A DNA stretch of 12,124 bases from an uncultured Bacteroidales bacterium (GTDB lineage Bacteria > Bacteroidota > Bacteroidia > Bacteroidales > UBA932): NCBI GenBank assembly GCA_946530505.1, contig CAMNAD010000034.1:1-12124 (forward strand), given 5' to 3'. Below are positions 4,706 to 12,124 of this stretch, in pieces (position 1 is the first letter of the stretch; the number at the start of each line of letters is the position of its first letter). Position numbers and translations under genes: made by a program. Below the pieces are notes generated by a model that worked only from the letters and a program-made list of their open reading frames with translations, was not told where the DNA came from and searched no databases.

Positions 4706-7288
4706 ATGAAGATCAGAAAGATATTTGCTCTGTCGGCCTTGCTGTTTTCAGCTGTTGTGTCGTTCGCCCAGGAGGGGGGAGTGGAAGTCGATTATAGCCG
4801 CCCTGTCAAATACAAGGTCGGCGGTGTCAGCGTGAAAGGCAACAACTATTTCAGTGAGAATCAGATAATTCAACTTACAGGCCTGGAGAAGGGGATGGAG
4901 GTCACCGTTCCCAGCGAGGAACTTTCCGGCATAGTACGGCGCTTGTGGCTTCAGGGTTATTTCGAAGATGTTTCTATGGAAATAGACCATCTTAGCGCCG
5001 ACAGGGATTCCGCTTTTCTGAATATAGTCATTACCGAACGCCCAAGGGTTTCCAAATGGTCGTTCACCGGAGTGAAGTCCGGCGAGAAAAAAGACCTTCA
5101 GGAGCGTCTCAACCTCCGCAGGGGAGGTGAGTTCTCGGACTATGTAAAGAAGACGACTTCCGACATCATAAAGAAGTATTATGCCGAAAAGGGCTTCCTG
5201 GACTGCAAGGTCGAGGCCGAGGTGCAGAGGGATACGATTATCAAGAAGGCGATACGTGTCAATTTCGCTGTCGACAGGGGAATAAAGGTCAAGGTCCAGG
5301 ATATAAACTTCATAGGCAACGAGCATCTCAAGGACTACAAGCTTGCCCGCAGTATGAAGAAGACCAAATCCCGCAAATTCTACAACTTCTTCCACACCAA
5401 GAAGTTCGATCCCAAAGAATACCCCAACGACAAGAAAACCCTTATCAGCGCTTTCAATGAAGCCGGATACCGTGACGCCCGCATCGTCAAGGATTCCATT
5501 TATACGATAGAGCCCGGACGCCTCGGTATCGACATTACCGTAGAAGAGGGCGACAAATACTATTTCCGCGATATCACCTGGACCGGAAACTCCGTTTACC
5601 ACGCCGATCAGCTCAACCAGGTGCTGGCCATCAAGCCTGGCGACGTGTACGACATAGTCACAATGGAGAAACGCATTTTCGGCGGAGGCAAGCAGAATGA
5701 GTACGACATTTCGAAGATGTACCGCGATAACGGTTACCTCTTCTTCAGCATCACTCCGGTCGAGACGAATATCCAGAATGATTCCGTCGATGTGGAAATG
5801 CGCATATCCGAGGGCAAGCAGGCGACACTCAACAATATCATAATCAACGGCAATGACCTTACGAGCGAAAAGGTTGTCCGCAGGCAGATCTTCACCCGTC
5901 CGGGCAATCTTTTCAGCCAGACCGATTTCGAGCGTTCCATCCGCGAAATCGCATCGCTCGGCCAGTTCGATCCTGAATCCATTATGAGTTCGGATGGGTA
6001 TTCAATGATTCCGAACCAGAACAACAATACGGTGGATCTCGTGTACAATGTAACCGAGAAGCCTTCCAGCCAGCTGGAACTTTCCGGCGGATGGGGCGGA
6101 CGCACTTTCGTAGCCACCGCGGGCGTTTCTTTCAACAACTTCTCGACAAGAAGGATGTTCGACAAGCATGCCTGGAGGCCTGTTCCTCTCGGCGATGCCC
6201 AAAACCTCTCGTTCCGTTTCCAGACCAACGGAACATACTACACGGCGCTTTCCGCCAGTTTCGTGGAACCCTGGCTCTTCGGCAAGAAGCCTACTTCGCT
6301 GAGTTTGTCTACATACTATACCCGTCAGACCAATTCCAATACTTATCTTCAGATACTGAGCCACGACCGAATGATGGAAATCTATGGTTTCTCGGCATCT
6401 CTGGGTAACCGTCTAAAGTGGCCGGACAACTATTTCGTGCTGTACAACGGTTTGAGCTGGCAGTCATACAAGCTTACCAACTGGTATTCGGGATACTTCT
6501 TCTTCGACGATGGCCTTTCGCACAACATCAGCTACACGCTGAACCTTACGCGAAACTCCACCGACCAGCAGATTTATCCCCGTATGGGTTCCGACTTCTC
6601 GTTCTCCCTGCAGTTGACTCCACCTTTCTCCTTGTTCCGCAAGCACTCTTATGACGCTTATGGCAACAAGGTGGCTGTCGACAACTGGAGGGACGTCGAT
6701 TACAGCACCTGGACAGCCGACCAGCGCTTCCGCTGGATCGAGTATCACAAGTGGAAATTCAATGCTGCCAGCTATACCAAGCTCGTGGGCGACCTTGTCC
6801 TCATGACCAGGGCTCAGTTCGGCTATCTCGGACGATATAACAAGAAATGGGGGTATTCCCCGTTCGAGGGCTTCCTGGTCGGTGGCGACGGAATGTCGGG
6901 TTACAGTACCTACGGCTCCGATATCATCCCTCTCCGAGGATATGAGAACTATTCGCTGACCCCACAGGAGAGAACTACCTACAACTCCAACGGACTGGCC
7001 TACGCCGGCAACGTATATGACAAATTCACCGTGGAGCTCCGCTATCCAGTCATTCTCCAGCCGTCCAGCACCATCTTTGCGCTGGTATTCCTGGAAGGTG
7101 GAAACTGTTGGTCATCTATCGAAAAGTTCAATCCTTTCCAGATCAAACGCAGCGCCGGAGTGGGTGCGCGCATCTTCTTACCGATGGTTGGCCTGCTCGG
7201 CATCGACTGGGGTTACGGCTTCGATCTTGACGCCAGCGGACGGAAGGGCGGCAGCCAGTTCCACTTTATTATAGGACAACAATTTTAA
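4706..7288 (+). CDS. bamA: Outer-membrane protein assembly factor BamA (Omp85 family)
   Basis: BamA is the central subunit that folds beta-barrel proteins into the outer membrane. The 860-residue protein has a signal peptide (1-21, cleavage after S-F-A before Q22), then five POTRA-like repeats at about 36-112, 113-193, 195-285, 286-370 and 371-450, each opening with a strand of the type V-S-V-K-G-N or I-N-F-I-G-N-E. The 16-strand barrel occupies about 454-860. Inside it, P-L-R-G-Y contains Arg744, matching the conserved VRGF/Y motif of loop 6 that all Omp85 proteins keep. The chain ends F-H-F-I-I-G-Q-Q-F with C-terminal Phe860, the expected beta-signal. The POTRA part includes a Lys-rich stretch (about 218-235) that is somewhat longer than in E. 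coli. The gene is third in the nadK operon and is followed 12 bases later by an ompH chaperone gene, the standard partner. It is complete, with no sign of disruption. Confidence 0.96.
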   Translation: MKIRKIFALSALLFSAVVSFAQEGGVEVDYSRPVKYKVGGVSVKGNNYFSENQIIQLTGLEKGMEVTVPSEELSGIVRRLWLQGYFEDVSMEIDHLSADRDSAFLNIVITERPRVSKWSFTGVKSGEKKDLQERLNLRRGGEFSDYVKKTTSDIIKKYYAEKGFLDCKVEAEVQRDTIIKKAIRVNFAVDRGIKVKVQDINFIGNEHLKDYKLARSMKKTKSRKFYNFFHTKKFDPKEYPNDKKTLISAFNEAGYRDARIVKDSIYTIEPGRLGIDITVEEGDKYYFRDITWTGNSVYHADQLNQVLAIKPGDVYDIVTMEKRIFGGGKQNEYDISKMYRDNGYLFFSITPVETNIQNDSVDVEMRISEGKQATLNNIIINGNDLTSEKVVRRQIFTRPGNLFSQTDFERSIREIASLGQFDPESIMSSDGYSMIPNQNNNTVDLVYNVTEKPSSQLELSGGWGGRTFVATAGVSFNNFSTRRMFDKHAWRPVPLGDAQNLSFRFQTNGTYYTALSASFVEPWLFGKKPTSLSLSTYYTRQTNSNTYLQILSHDRMMEIYGFSASLGNRLKWPDNYFVLYNGLSWQSYKLTNWYSGYFFFDDGLSHNISYTLNLTRNSTDQQIYPRMGSDFSFSLQLTPPFSLFRKHSYDAYGNKVAVDNWRDVDYSTWTADQRFRWIEYHKWKFNAASYTKLVGDLVLMTRAQFGYLGRYNKKWGYSPFEGFLVGGDGMSGYSTYGSDIIPLRGYENYSLTPQERTTYNSNGLAYAGNVYDKFTVELRYPVILQPSSTIFALVFLEGGNCWSSIEKFNPFQIKRSAGVGARIFLPMVGLLGIDWGYGFDLDASGRKGGSQFHFIIGQQF

Positions 7289-7300
7289 TTAAGATTAGAT

Positions 7301-7867
7301 ATGAAAAAGATTCTTTTGATTGCAGCGGTATCGCTCATCGGTGTTGCAGCTTCGGCTCAGAAGTTCGCTCACGTGAATTTCCAGGAACTCGTACAGCTCA
7401 TGCCCGAGTCCGATCAGGCACGTGCCGTAATTCAGGAGTCGCAGAAGAATGCACAGGAATCCTATCAGGAGATGATGAACGAGTTTCAGGACAAGTATGC
7501 CAAGTATCAGCAGAACGTGAACTCCTATACTCCTGCGACCCGCAAGACCAAGGAGGATGAACTTACCCAGATCCAGCAGCGCATCCAGGAGTTCAGCCAG
7601 AATGTGGAGCAGGAACTTCAGGAGCAGCAGCAGAAGCTCATGGAACCCATCTACAAGAAGGCCCAGGAGAAGATGCAGGAGATCGCCAAGGCCGGTGGAT
7701 ACATCTATGTGTTCGACCGCGGATCCATCCTCTACATCGACGAGGCGCAGAGCACCGACATTACGGCTGAATGCCGCAAGGCTCTTGGTATTCCCGAAGG
7801 CAGGACCCTCGAGAGCCTCCAGGCAGAACTCGCCTCACAGGCACAGGCCGCAGCCAACGCACAGTAG
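7301..7867 (+). CDS. ompH: OmpH/Skp-family periplasmic chaperone
   Basis: A 188-residue secreted protein. The signal peptide is M-K-K-I-L-L-I-A-A-V-S-L-I-G-V-A-A-S-A with cleavage before Q20. There is no lipobox Cys. The mature protein starts with the OmpH first strand (F-A-H-V-N-F-Q-E-L), continues as a long Gln/Glu/Lys-rich coiled coil (about 40-125), then returns with G-G-Y-I-Y-V-F-D-R-G-S-I-L-Y-I-D and D-I-T-A-E-C-R-K-A-L-G-I. This is the Skp fold: a trimer that shields unfolded outer-membrane proteins in the periplasm and passes them to BamA. A low-complexity Ala/Gln tail (about 176-188) ends it. It is the last gene of the nadK-uppS-bamA operon. In many Bacteroidales a second ompH and murI follow; here the next gene is korA after 51 bases, with no clear terminator hairpin or TAnnTTTG promoter between. 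Confidence 0.92.
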   Translation: MKKILLIAAVSLIGVAASAQKFAHVNFQELVQLMPESDQARAVIQESQKNAQESYQEMMNEFQDKYAKYQQNVNSYTPATRKTKEDELTQIQQRIQEFSQNVEQELQEQQQKLMEPIYKKAQEKMQEIAKAGGYIYVFDRGSILYIDEAQSTDITAECRKALGIPEGRTLESLQAELASQAQAAANAQ

Positions 7868-7918
7868 TACTACATTGCTGTCAAGTATTAAAACTATAAC
7901 CCATCACATAATCTGATA

Positions 7919-9760
7919 ATGCAACACAAGGTAATTGATGCCAAAGATGTTGTGATTCGATTTGCAGGAGATTCCGGTGACGGCATGCAGCTCACCGGGT
8001 CTCTTTTTGCAGATATGTCCGCCATCTACGGCAATCAGCTTTCCACTTTCCCGGACTATCCCGCGGAAATCCGTGCTCCTCAGGGCACCGTTTCCGGAGT
8101 GTCCGGTTTCCAGGTCCATATCGGCAGCAGCGACGTCAACACCCCGGGCGATTTCTGCGATTTGCTCGTGGCGATGAACCCCGCAGCCCTTATGGCGAAC
8201 GCGAAATGGTGCAAGCGCACCGCAATGATTCTGGTCGATTCCAATGCTTTCGACGAACCCGGCCTGCGCAAGGCAGGCTTCAGAACGGACAATCCTTTCG
8301 AGGAACTCGGCGTCGAGGACAGAGTGCTCATAGTTGCACCTATCACCGAACTGACCGAACTCAGTCTCAAGGACAGCGGCATGGATATCAAGGCTATACG
8401 GAAGTGTAAGAACATGTTCACTCTCGGTATGGCCTGTTTCATATACGACCGTCCTCTGGACTACATATACACATATCTCGAAAAGAAGTTCGCCAAGAAG
8501 CATCCCGAGGTAATCGAACCCAACAAGAAGGTGTTGAAGGACGGTTTCAACTATGCCTCCAACATGCAGATGATAGCCAATACCTATCATATCGAGCCTT
8601 CTCATCCCAAGAAGGGCAGATACCGCAATATTACCGGCAACCAGGCTACAGCCTGGGGACTGCTGGCAGCATCCGAGAAGAGCGGACTGCCTCTCTTCTG
8701 CGGCTCATATCCCATTACGCCTGCTACCAATATCCTCGAGGAGCTTGCTATCCACAAGAGCCTTGGTGCCAAGACACTGCAGGCCGAGGACGAAATCGCG
8801 GGCATCTGCACCGCCATCGGAGCATCCTATGCGGGAAATCTTGCCGTAACCACCACTTCCGGCCCCGGCCTCTCGCTGAAAAGCGAGGCCCTCGGACTTG
8901 CGGTTATGGCGGAGCTTCCTCTTGTGGTAGTGGACGTGCAGCGCGCAGGCCCTTCTACCGGTATTCCCACAAAGACCGAGCAGACTGACCTGAACCAGGC
9001 CCTCTACGGCCGCAACGGCGAGTGCCCCATCCCTGTAGTGGCGGCACATTCTCCGTCGAACTGCTTCGATACGGCGTTCTATGCCGCCAAGATGGCTCTC
9101 GAGCATATGACTCCTGTCCTGATGCTCTCCGAAGGTTTCCTCGGCAACGGAAGCGAGCCGTGGCTGATTCCTTCCATGAAGGATTATCCTGCCATAAAAC
9201 CTCCGTTTGCAACGAGCCTTCCCGAAGATGGCAAGTTCAAGCCCTTCGAGCGAGATCCGGAAACTCTTGTGCGCAAGTGGGCGATTCCTGGCCAAAAAGG
9301 TTTCGAACACCGCGTAGGCGGACTCGAGAAGAACCACAACGGAGTACTTTCCTCCGATCCGGCCAACCATGCGCTTATGGTAGCGGAGCGTGAGGCGAAG
9401 GTGCAGAAGATAGCCGGTTTCATCCCTGAACTCGAACTGGACGGCCCCGCCAAGGGCAAACTCCTTGTAGTCGGATGGGGCGGAACATACGGGCACATAC
9501 TCTCTGCCGTAAACGAAGTCCGTGCAGAAGGCAAGGAGGTCTCTCGCGTACATTTCGATTATATTTATCCGGTTCCCCGCAACACCGGCGCAATCCTGTC
9601 CGGATTCGACAAGGTGCTGGTTTGCGAGCTCAACAGCGGACAGTTCGCAAATTACCTGCTCGGGCTCTTCCCCGATGCGAATATCATCAAGTTTGGCAAG
9701 GTCCAGGGGCAGCCGTTCCTCGTGAGCGAGCTCGTGGACGCAATTAAGGAGGCTCTCTGA
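7919..9760 (+). CDS. korA: 2-oxoacid:ferredoxin oxidoreductase, fused gamma-alpha subunit (probably 2-oxoglutarate)
   Basis: With KorB this subunit forms a thiamine-diphosphate enzyme that interconverts a 2-oxoacid plus CoA with acyl-CoA, CO2 and reduced ferredoxin. The 613 residues join two domains. The N-terminal gamma domain (about 1-190) carries R-F-A-G-D-S-G-D-G-M-Q-L-T-G (14-27). The alpha domain has G-S-Y-P-I-T-P-A-T (262-270), which contacts the cofactor and substrate, S-G-P-G-L-S-L-K (314-321), and R-A-G-P-S-T-G-I-P-T-K-T-E-Q-T-D-L (342-358). A C-terminal domain (about 500-613) contains G-W-G-G-T-Y-G. This fused form is usual for Bacteroidota KorA. 2-Oxoglutarate is the best substrate guess because of family resemblance and the adjacent gdhA, but pyruvate or branched 2-oxoacids cannot be excluded. 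korB begins 1 base after its stop. The 51-base gap upstream shows no TAnnTTTG match, so its promoter is unclear. Codon use is strongly biased, suggesting high expression. Confidence 0.92.
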   Translation: MQHKVIDAKDVVIRFAGDSGDGMQLTGSLFADMSAIYGNQLSTFPDYPAEIRAPQGTVSGVSGFQVHIGSSDVNTPGDFCDLLVAMNPAALMANAKWCKRTAMILVDSNAFDEPGLRKAGFRTDNPFEELGVEDRVLIVAPITELTELSLKDSGMDIKAIRKCKNMFTLGMACFIYDRPLDYIYTYLEKKFAKKHPEVIEPNKKVLKDGFNYASNMQMIANTYHIEPSHPKKGRYRNITGNQATAWGLLAASEKSGLPLFCGSYPITPATNILEELAIHKSLGAKTLQAEDEIAGICTAIGASYAGNLAVTTTSGPGLSLKSEALGLAVMAELPLVVVDVQRAGPSTGIPTKTEQTDLNQALYGRNGECPIPVVAAHSPSNCFDTAFYAAKMALEHMTPVLMLSEGFLGNGSEPWLIPSMKDYPAIKPPFATSLPEDGKFKPFERDPETLVRKWAIPGQKGFEHRVGGLEKNHNGVLSSDPANHALMVAEREAKVQKIAGFIPELELDGPAKGKLLVVGWGGTYGHILSAVNEVRAEGKEVSRVHFDYIYPVPRNTGAILSGFDKVLVCELNSGQFANYLLGLFPDANIIKFGKVQGQPFLVSELVDAIKEAL

Positions 9761-9761
9761 T

Positions 9762-10781
9762 ATGGCAACATTATCTTTCAAGGATTTCAAGTCTGACCAG
9801 GAAGTGCGCTGGTGCCCGGGTTGTGGCGACCACGCAGTGCTGGCAGCCCTGCAGAGGGCTCTGCCCAAGGTTAGTTCCGCGCTGAACTACGAAAAGGAAC
9901 GCTATGTGGTGGTGTCCGGAATCGGCTGTTCCTCCCGCCTTCCTTATTATATGGATACCTACGGGTTCCACAGCATCCACGGACGTGCTACGGCCATCTC
10001 CACCGGCATCAAGGTGGCGAATCCCTGGCTTACGGTATGGCAGGCCTGTGGTGACGGCGACGCCCTTGCAATCGGCGGGAACCATTTCATTCACGCCATA
10101 CGCCGCAACATCGACATCAATATCATACTCTTCAACAACCAGATTTATGGTCTGACCAAGGGTCAGTACTCTCCGACATCCAAGTTCGGAGCGATCACCA
10201 AGACCTCTCCTTACGGAACAGTGGAGCATCCCTTCAATCCCGGAAGCCTCGTGCTCGGAGCAAAGGGAACATTCTTCGCCCGCAGCCTGGACGTCGAGCT
10301 CAAGCTCAACGAAGAGATTATGACCGCGGCTGCCCTGCACGACGGTGCATCGGTCATGGAAATGCTCACCAACTGCGTGATTTTCAATGACGGAGCGCAT
10401 CGTGACATTTCCGATGCAGCCACCCGTGCCGACCGTACCATCATTCTCCGCCATGGCGAGAAAATGATTTTCGGCAAGAACCGCGACAAGGGCCTCGTAC
10501 TCGACGGCCTTGGACTCAAGGTGGTCACGATAGGAGAAGATGGCTACACCGAGGACGACATTCTCGTGCACGACGCCCATTGCGAGAATGCGGGCATCCA
10601 TATGATGCTTGCGAACATGAAGTATCCCGATTTCCCTGTGGCGCTCGGCGTCATCCGCGACGTCAAGGACGTGACCTACGACGACGGAGTGCGCGACCAG
10701 GTGAAGGATGTGATGCAGAAATCAAAGATACACTGCGTGGACGACCTGCTCAACAGCGGTTCCACGTGGGAAGTGAAATAA
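9762..10781 (+). CDS. korB: 2-oxoacid:ferredoxin oxidoreductase, beta subunit
   Basis: This 339-residue subunit binds thiamine diphosphate and an iron-sulfur cluster and partners KorA. Four cysteines sit where the family places its [4Fe-4S] ligands: Cys18 and Cys21 in W-C-P-G-C-G-D, Cys56 in G-I-G-C-S-S, and Cys205 in T-N-C-V. The thiamine-diphosphate motif runs from G-D-G-D at 97-100 to N-N-Q-I-Y-G-L-T-K-G-Q at 125-135, the standard GDG...NN spacing that coordinates Mg and diphosphate. H-G-R-A follows the third Cys and fits the substrate-side loop. There is no ferredoxin-like extra domain, so electrons should pass to a separate ferredoxin, not encoded in this window. The ATG lies 1 base after the korA stop, so the two are almost certainly co-translated. 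gdhA follows after a 26-base A/T-rich gap with no terminator or promoter match that I can see, so co-transcription is plausible. Confidence 0.94.
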   Translation: MATLSFKDFKSDQEVRWCPGCGDHAVLAALQRALPKVSSALNYEKERYVVVSGIGCSSRLPYYMDTYGFHSIHGRATAISTGIKVANPWLTVWQACGDGDALAIGGNHFIHAIRRNIDINIILFNNQIYGLTKGQYSPTSKFGAITKTSPYGTVEHPFNPGSLVLGAKGTFFARSLDVELKLNEEIMTAAALHDGASVMEMLTNCVIFNDGAHRDISDAATRADRTIILRHGEKMIFGKNRDKGLVLDGLGLKVVTIGEDGYTEDDILVHDAHCENAGIHMMLANMKYPDFPVALGVIRDVKDVTYDDGVRDQVKDVMQKSKIHCVDDLLNSGSTWEVK

Positions 10782-10807
10782 ACCAACCCTTTTATTAATA
10801 ACACACA

Positions 10808-12124
10808 ATGAAAACGTCAGAAATAATGGCGATGCTCCAGGCCAAACATCCTGGGGAAAACGAGTATCTTCAGGCTGTGCAGGAAGTGCTCGAAAGTATT
10901 GAAGAAGTTTACAATCAGCATCCCGAATTCGAGAAGGCGAAGATCGTGGAGAGGATGGTCGAGCCAGACCGCATCTTCACTTTCCGTGTTACCTGGATCG
11001 ATGACAAGGGCGAGGTGCAGACAAACCTCGGCTATCGCGTGCAGTTCAACAGTGCCATCGGCCCTTACAAGGGAGGTCTCCGCTTCCATAAGGCAGTCAC
11101 CCCTTCCATGCTCAAGTTCCTCGGTTTCGAGCAGACATTCAAGAATGCCCTCACGACCCTCCCTATGGGCGGAGCAAAGGGCGGTTCCGACTTCGACCCC
11201 GTAGGCAAGAGCGATGCGGAAATCATGCGTTTCTGCCAGGCTTTCATGCTTGAACTCTGGCGCTGCATAGGCCCCGACCAGGACATCCCTGCAGGAGATG
11301 TAGGCGTAGGCGGCCGTGAGATAGGTTTCCTGAATGGAATGTACCAGAAACTCGCCCGTGAGTATCACACCGGTGTGCTTACAGGAAAGGGCATGACCTG
11401 GGGTGGTTCCATCCTTCGTCCCGAAGCCACCGGATTCGGCGCTCTCTATTTCACCCAGCACCTTCTCCACAAGGCAGGCAAGGATATCGCCGGCAAGAAG
11501 GTCGCAATCTCCGGCTTCGGCAACGTGGCCTGGGGTGCAGTGAAGAAAGCCACCCAGCTCGGAGCCAAGGTCGTGGCCATTTCCGGCCCCGACGGCGTGT
11601 GCATCGTTCCCGATGGCATTACTCCCGAGATGAACGACTACATGCTCGAGATGCGTGCCTCCAACCGCAACAAGGTTGAGGACATGGCGGTCAAGTTCCC
11701 CGGCAAGGCACAGTTCGTGGCCGGCAAGAAGGCATGGAGCGTTCCTTGCGACATCGCCCTCCCTTGCGCATTCCAGAACGAGCTCAGCGAGGATGACGCC
11801 AAGGAACTCAAGGCGAACGGCTGCTGGTGCTGCTGCGAGGTGTCCAACATGGGATGCCAGCCCGGAGCAATCCACTTCTTCCAGCATAACGGTATACTCT
11901 TTGCTCCCGGCAAGGCCGTGAACGCCGGCGGCGTGGCTACTTCCGGTCTTGAAATGACCCAGAATGCGGCTCACCTCAGCTGGACGGCACAGGAGGTTGA
12001 CGACCGTCTGCATCATATAATGGAGAGCATCCATGAGCAGTGCGTCAAGTTCGGCACCCGTGCCGACGGTAGCGTTGACTATGTGAAGGGCGCCAACATC
12101 GCCGGATTCATGAAGGTCGCTACC
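10808..12124 (+). CDS. gdhA: Glutamate dehydrogenase, hexameric NADP-type (partial, last few codons missing)
   Basis: GdhA reductively aminates 2-oxoglutarate with ammonia to L-glutamate, normally using NADPH. The window holds 439 codons; E. coli GdhA has 447, so only about 6-10 residues are cut off at the right edge. Visible landmarks are R-V-Q-F-N-S-A-I-G-P-Y-K-G-G-L-R-F-H (substrate pocket), P-M-G-G-A-K-G-G with catalytic Lys124, D-I-P-A-G-D-V-G-V-G with catalytic Asp164, the Rossmann G-F-G-N-V-A-W-G near 237-244, and A-P-G-K-A-V-N-A-G-G-V-A-T-S-G-L-E-M. One odd stretch is N-G-C-W-C-C-C-E-V-S-N-M-G-C (337-350): most family members have A-E-G-A-N-M-P here, while this one has E-V-S-N-M-G plus five cysteines. 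NADP use is inferred from overall similarity to the E. coli type. It sits 26 bases after korB and probably shares its substrate, 2-oxoglutarate. Apart from Ser4 (TCA), I find no TTA, CTA or TCA codon up to about codon 408. Confidence 0.95.
   Translation, partial: MKTSEIMAMLQAKHPGENEYLQAVQEVLESIEEVYNQHPEFEKAKIVERMVEPDRIFTFRVTWIDDKGEVQTNLGYRVQFNSAIGPYKGGLRFHKAVTPSMLKFLGFEQTFKNALTTLPMGGAKGGSDFDPVGKSDAEIMRFCQAFMLELWRCIGPDQDIPAGDVGVGGREIGFLNGMYQKLAREYHTGVLTGKGMTWGGSILRPEATGFGALYFTQHLLHKAGKDIAGKKVAISGFGNVAWGAVKKATQLGAKVVAISGPDGVCIVPDGITPEMNDYMLEMRASNRNKVEDMAVKFPGKAQFVAGKKAWSVPCDIALPCAFQNELSEDDAKELKANGCWCCCEVSNMGCQPGAIHFFQHNGILFAPGKAVNAGGVATSGLEMTQNAAHLSWTAQEVDDRLHHIMESIHEQCVKFGTRADGSVDYVKGANIAGFMKVAT

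Noticed and set aside
4748..5602. 284-codon minus-strand open frame inside bamA
   Set aside because: In-phase shadow of the POTRA region, with no plausible promoter and hydrophobic low-information translation.
7868..7918. Possible promoter or terminator between ompH and korA
   Set aside because: No TAnnTTTG match and no convincing stem-loop followed by a T-run; TTG at 7876 and an AT-rich stretch near 7887 are not enough.
8705..9868. 387-codon minus-strand open frame spanning the korA/korB junction
   Set aside because: It is in phase with korA codons and ends at the TCA for Ser263; the sense strand carries conserved enzyme motifs throughout.
10782..10807. Possible terminator between korB and gdhA (CCCTTTTATTAATAA)
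   Set aside because: There is a short T-run but no GC-rich stem before it, so I cannot support a terminator.
10817..12034. 405-codon minus-strand open frame opposite gdhA
   Set aside because: It is in exact codon phase with gdhA, its translation has no recognisable domain pattern, and gdhA is unmistakable; it is a by-product of codon bias.
1..12124. Search for a CRISPR array, tRNA, IS element, phage genes, toxin-antitoxin pair or defence genes
   Set aside because: No regularly spaced repeats, no transposase or integrase motifs, no cloverleaf in the short gaps; the coding content is core metabolism and envelope biogenesis.

Overview
The window looks like a chromosomal housekeeping segment of an anaerobic member of the Bacteroidota, most likely order Bacteroidales. 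Three things support this. Three intergenic sites match the Bacteroidota -7 promoter element TAnnTTTG. The gene neighbourhood pdxJ / nadK-uppS-bamA-ompH is typical of Bacteroidales. The 2-oxoacid:ferredoxin oxidoreductase has the fused gamma-alpha large subunit and the NADP-type glutamate dehydrogenase common in gut Bacteroidales. Genus cannot be fixed from sequence reading alone. The window is almost entirely coding, and no gap exceeds about 65 bases. I see no tRNA, rRNA, mobile element, CRISPR array or long repeat.

Left part, minus strand (1-3138). pdxJ (vitamin B6 synthesis) is transcribed leftward from its own promoter. Beyond it, a second promoter (2405-2412) drives a compact three-gene unit: an OmpH/Skp-like lipoprotein, a GT4-type glycosyltransferase starting at TTG, and a LysM protein whose C-terminal part begins a periplasmic-binding-protein-like domain and runs off the left edge. 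The three genes are separated by 1 base and by a 4-base ATGA overlap, so they are probably translated together.

Middle part, plus strand (3202-7867). Divergent from pdxJ, nadK-uppS-bamA-ompH form a tight operon with gaps of 1, 3 and 12 bases. It joins NADP synthesis, the undecaprenyl lipid carrier for wall and surface glycans, the outer-membrane beta-barrel insertase, and a periplasmic chaperone for its clients. With the minus-strand genes, most of the first 8 kb serves envelope construction.

Right part, plus strand (7919-12124). korA and korB encode the two subunits of a ferredoxin-dependent 2-oxoacid oxidoreductase, followed after 26 bases by gdhA, which lacks only its last few codons at the right edge. 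KorAB and GdhA meet at 2-oxoglutarate, so this block plausibly links low-potential ferredoxin and CO2 chemistry with ammonia assimilation. These genes have strongly biased codon use, typical of high expression, which also creates very long spurious antisense reading frames.

I found no new defence, mobile or secondary-metabolite system. The points most worth a second look are the cysteine-rich variant of a normally conserved GdhA motif, the separate OmpH-like lipoprotein operon, and the nearly leaderless divergent promoters between pdxJ and nadK.
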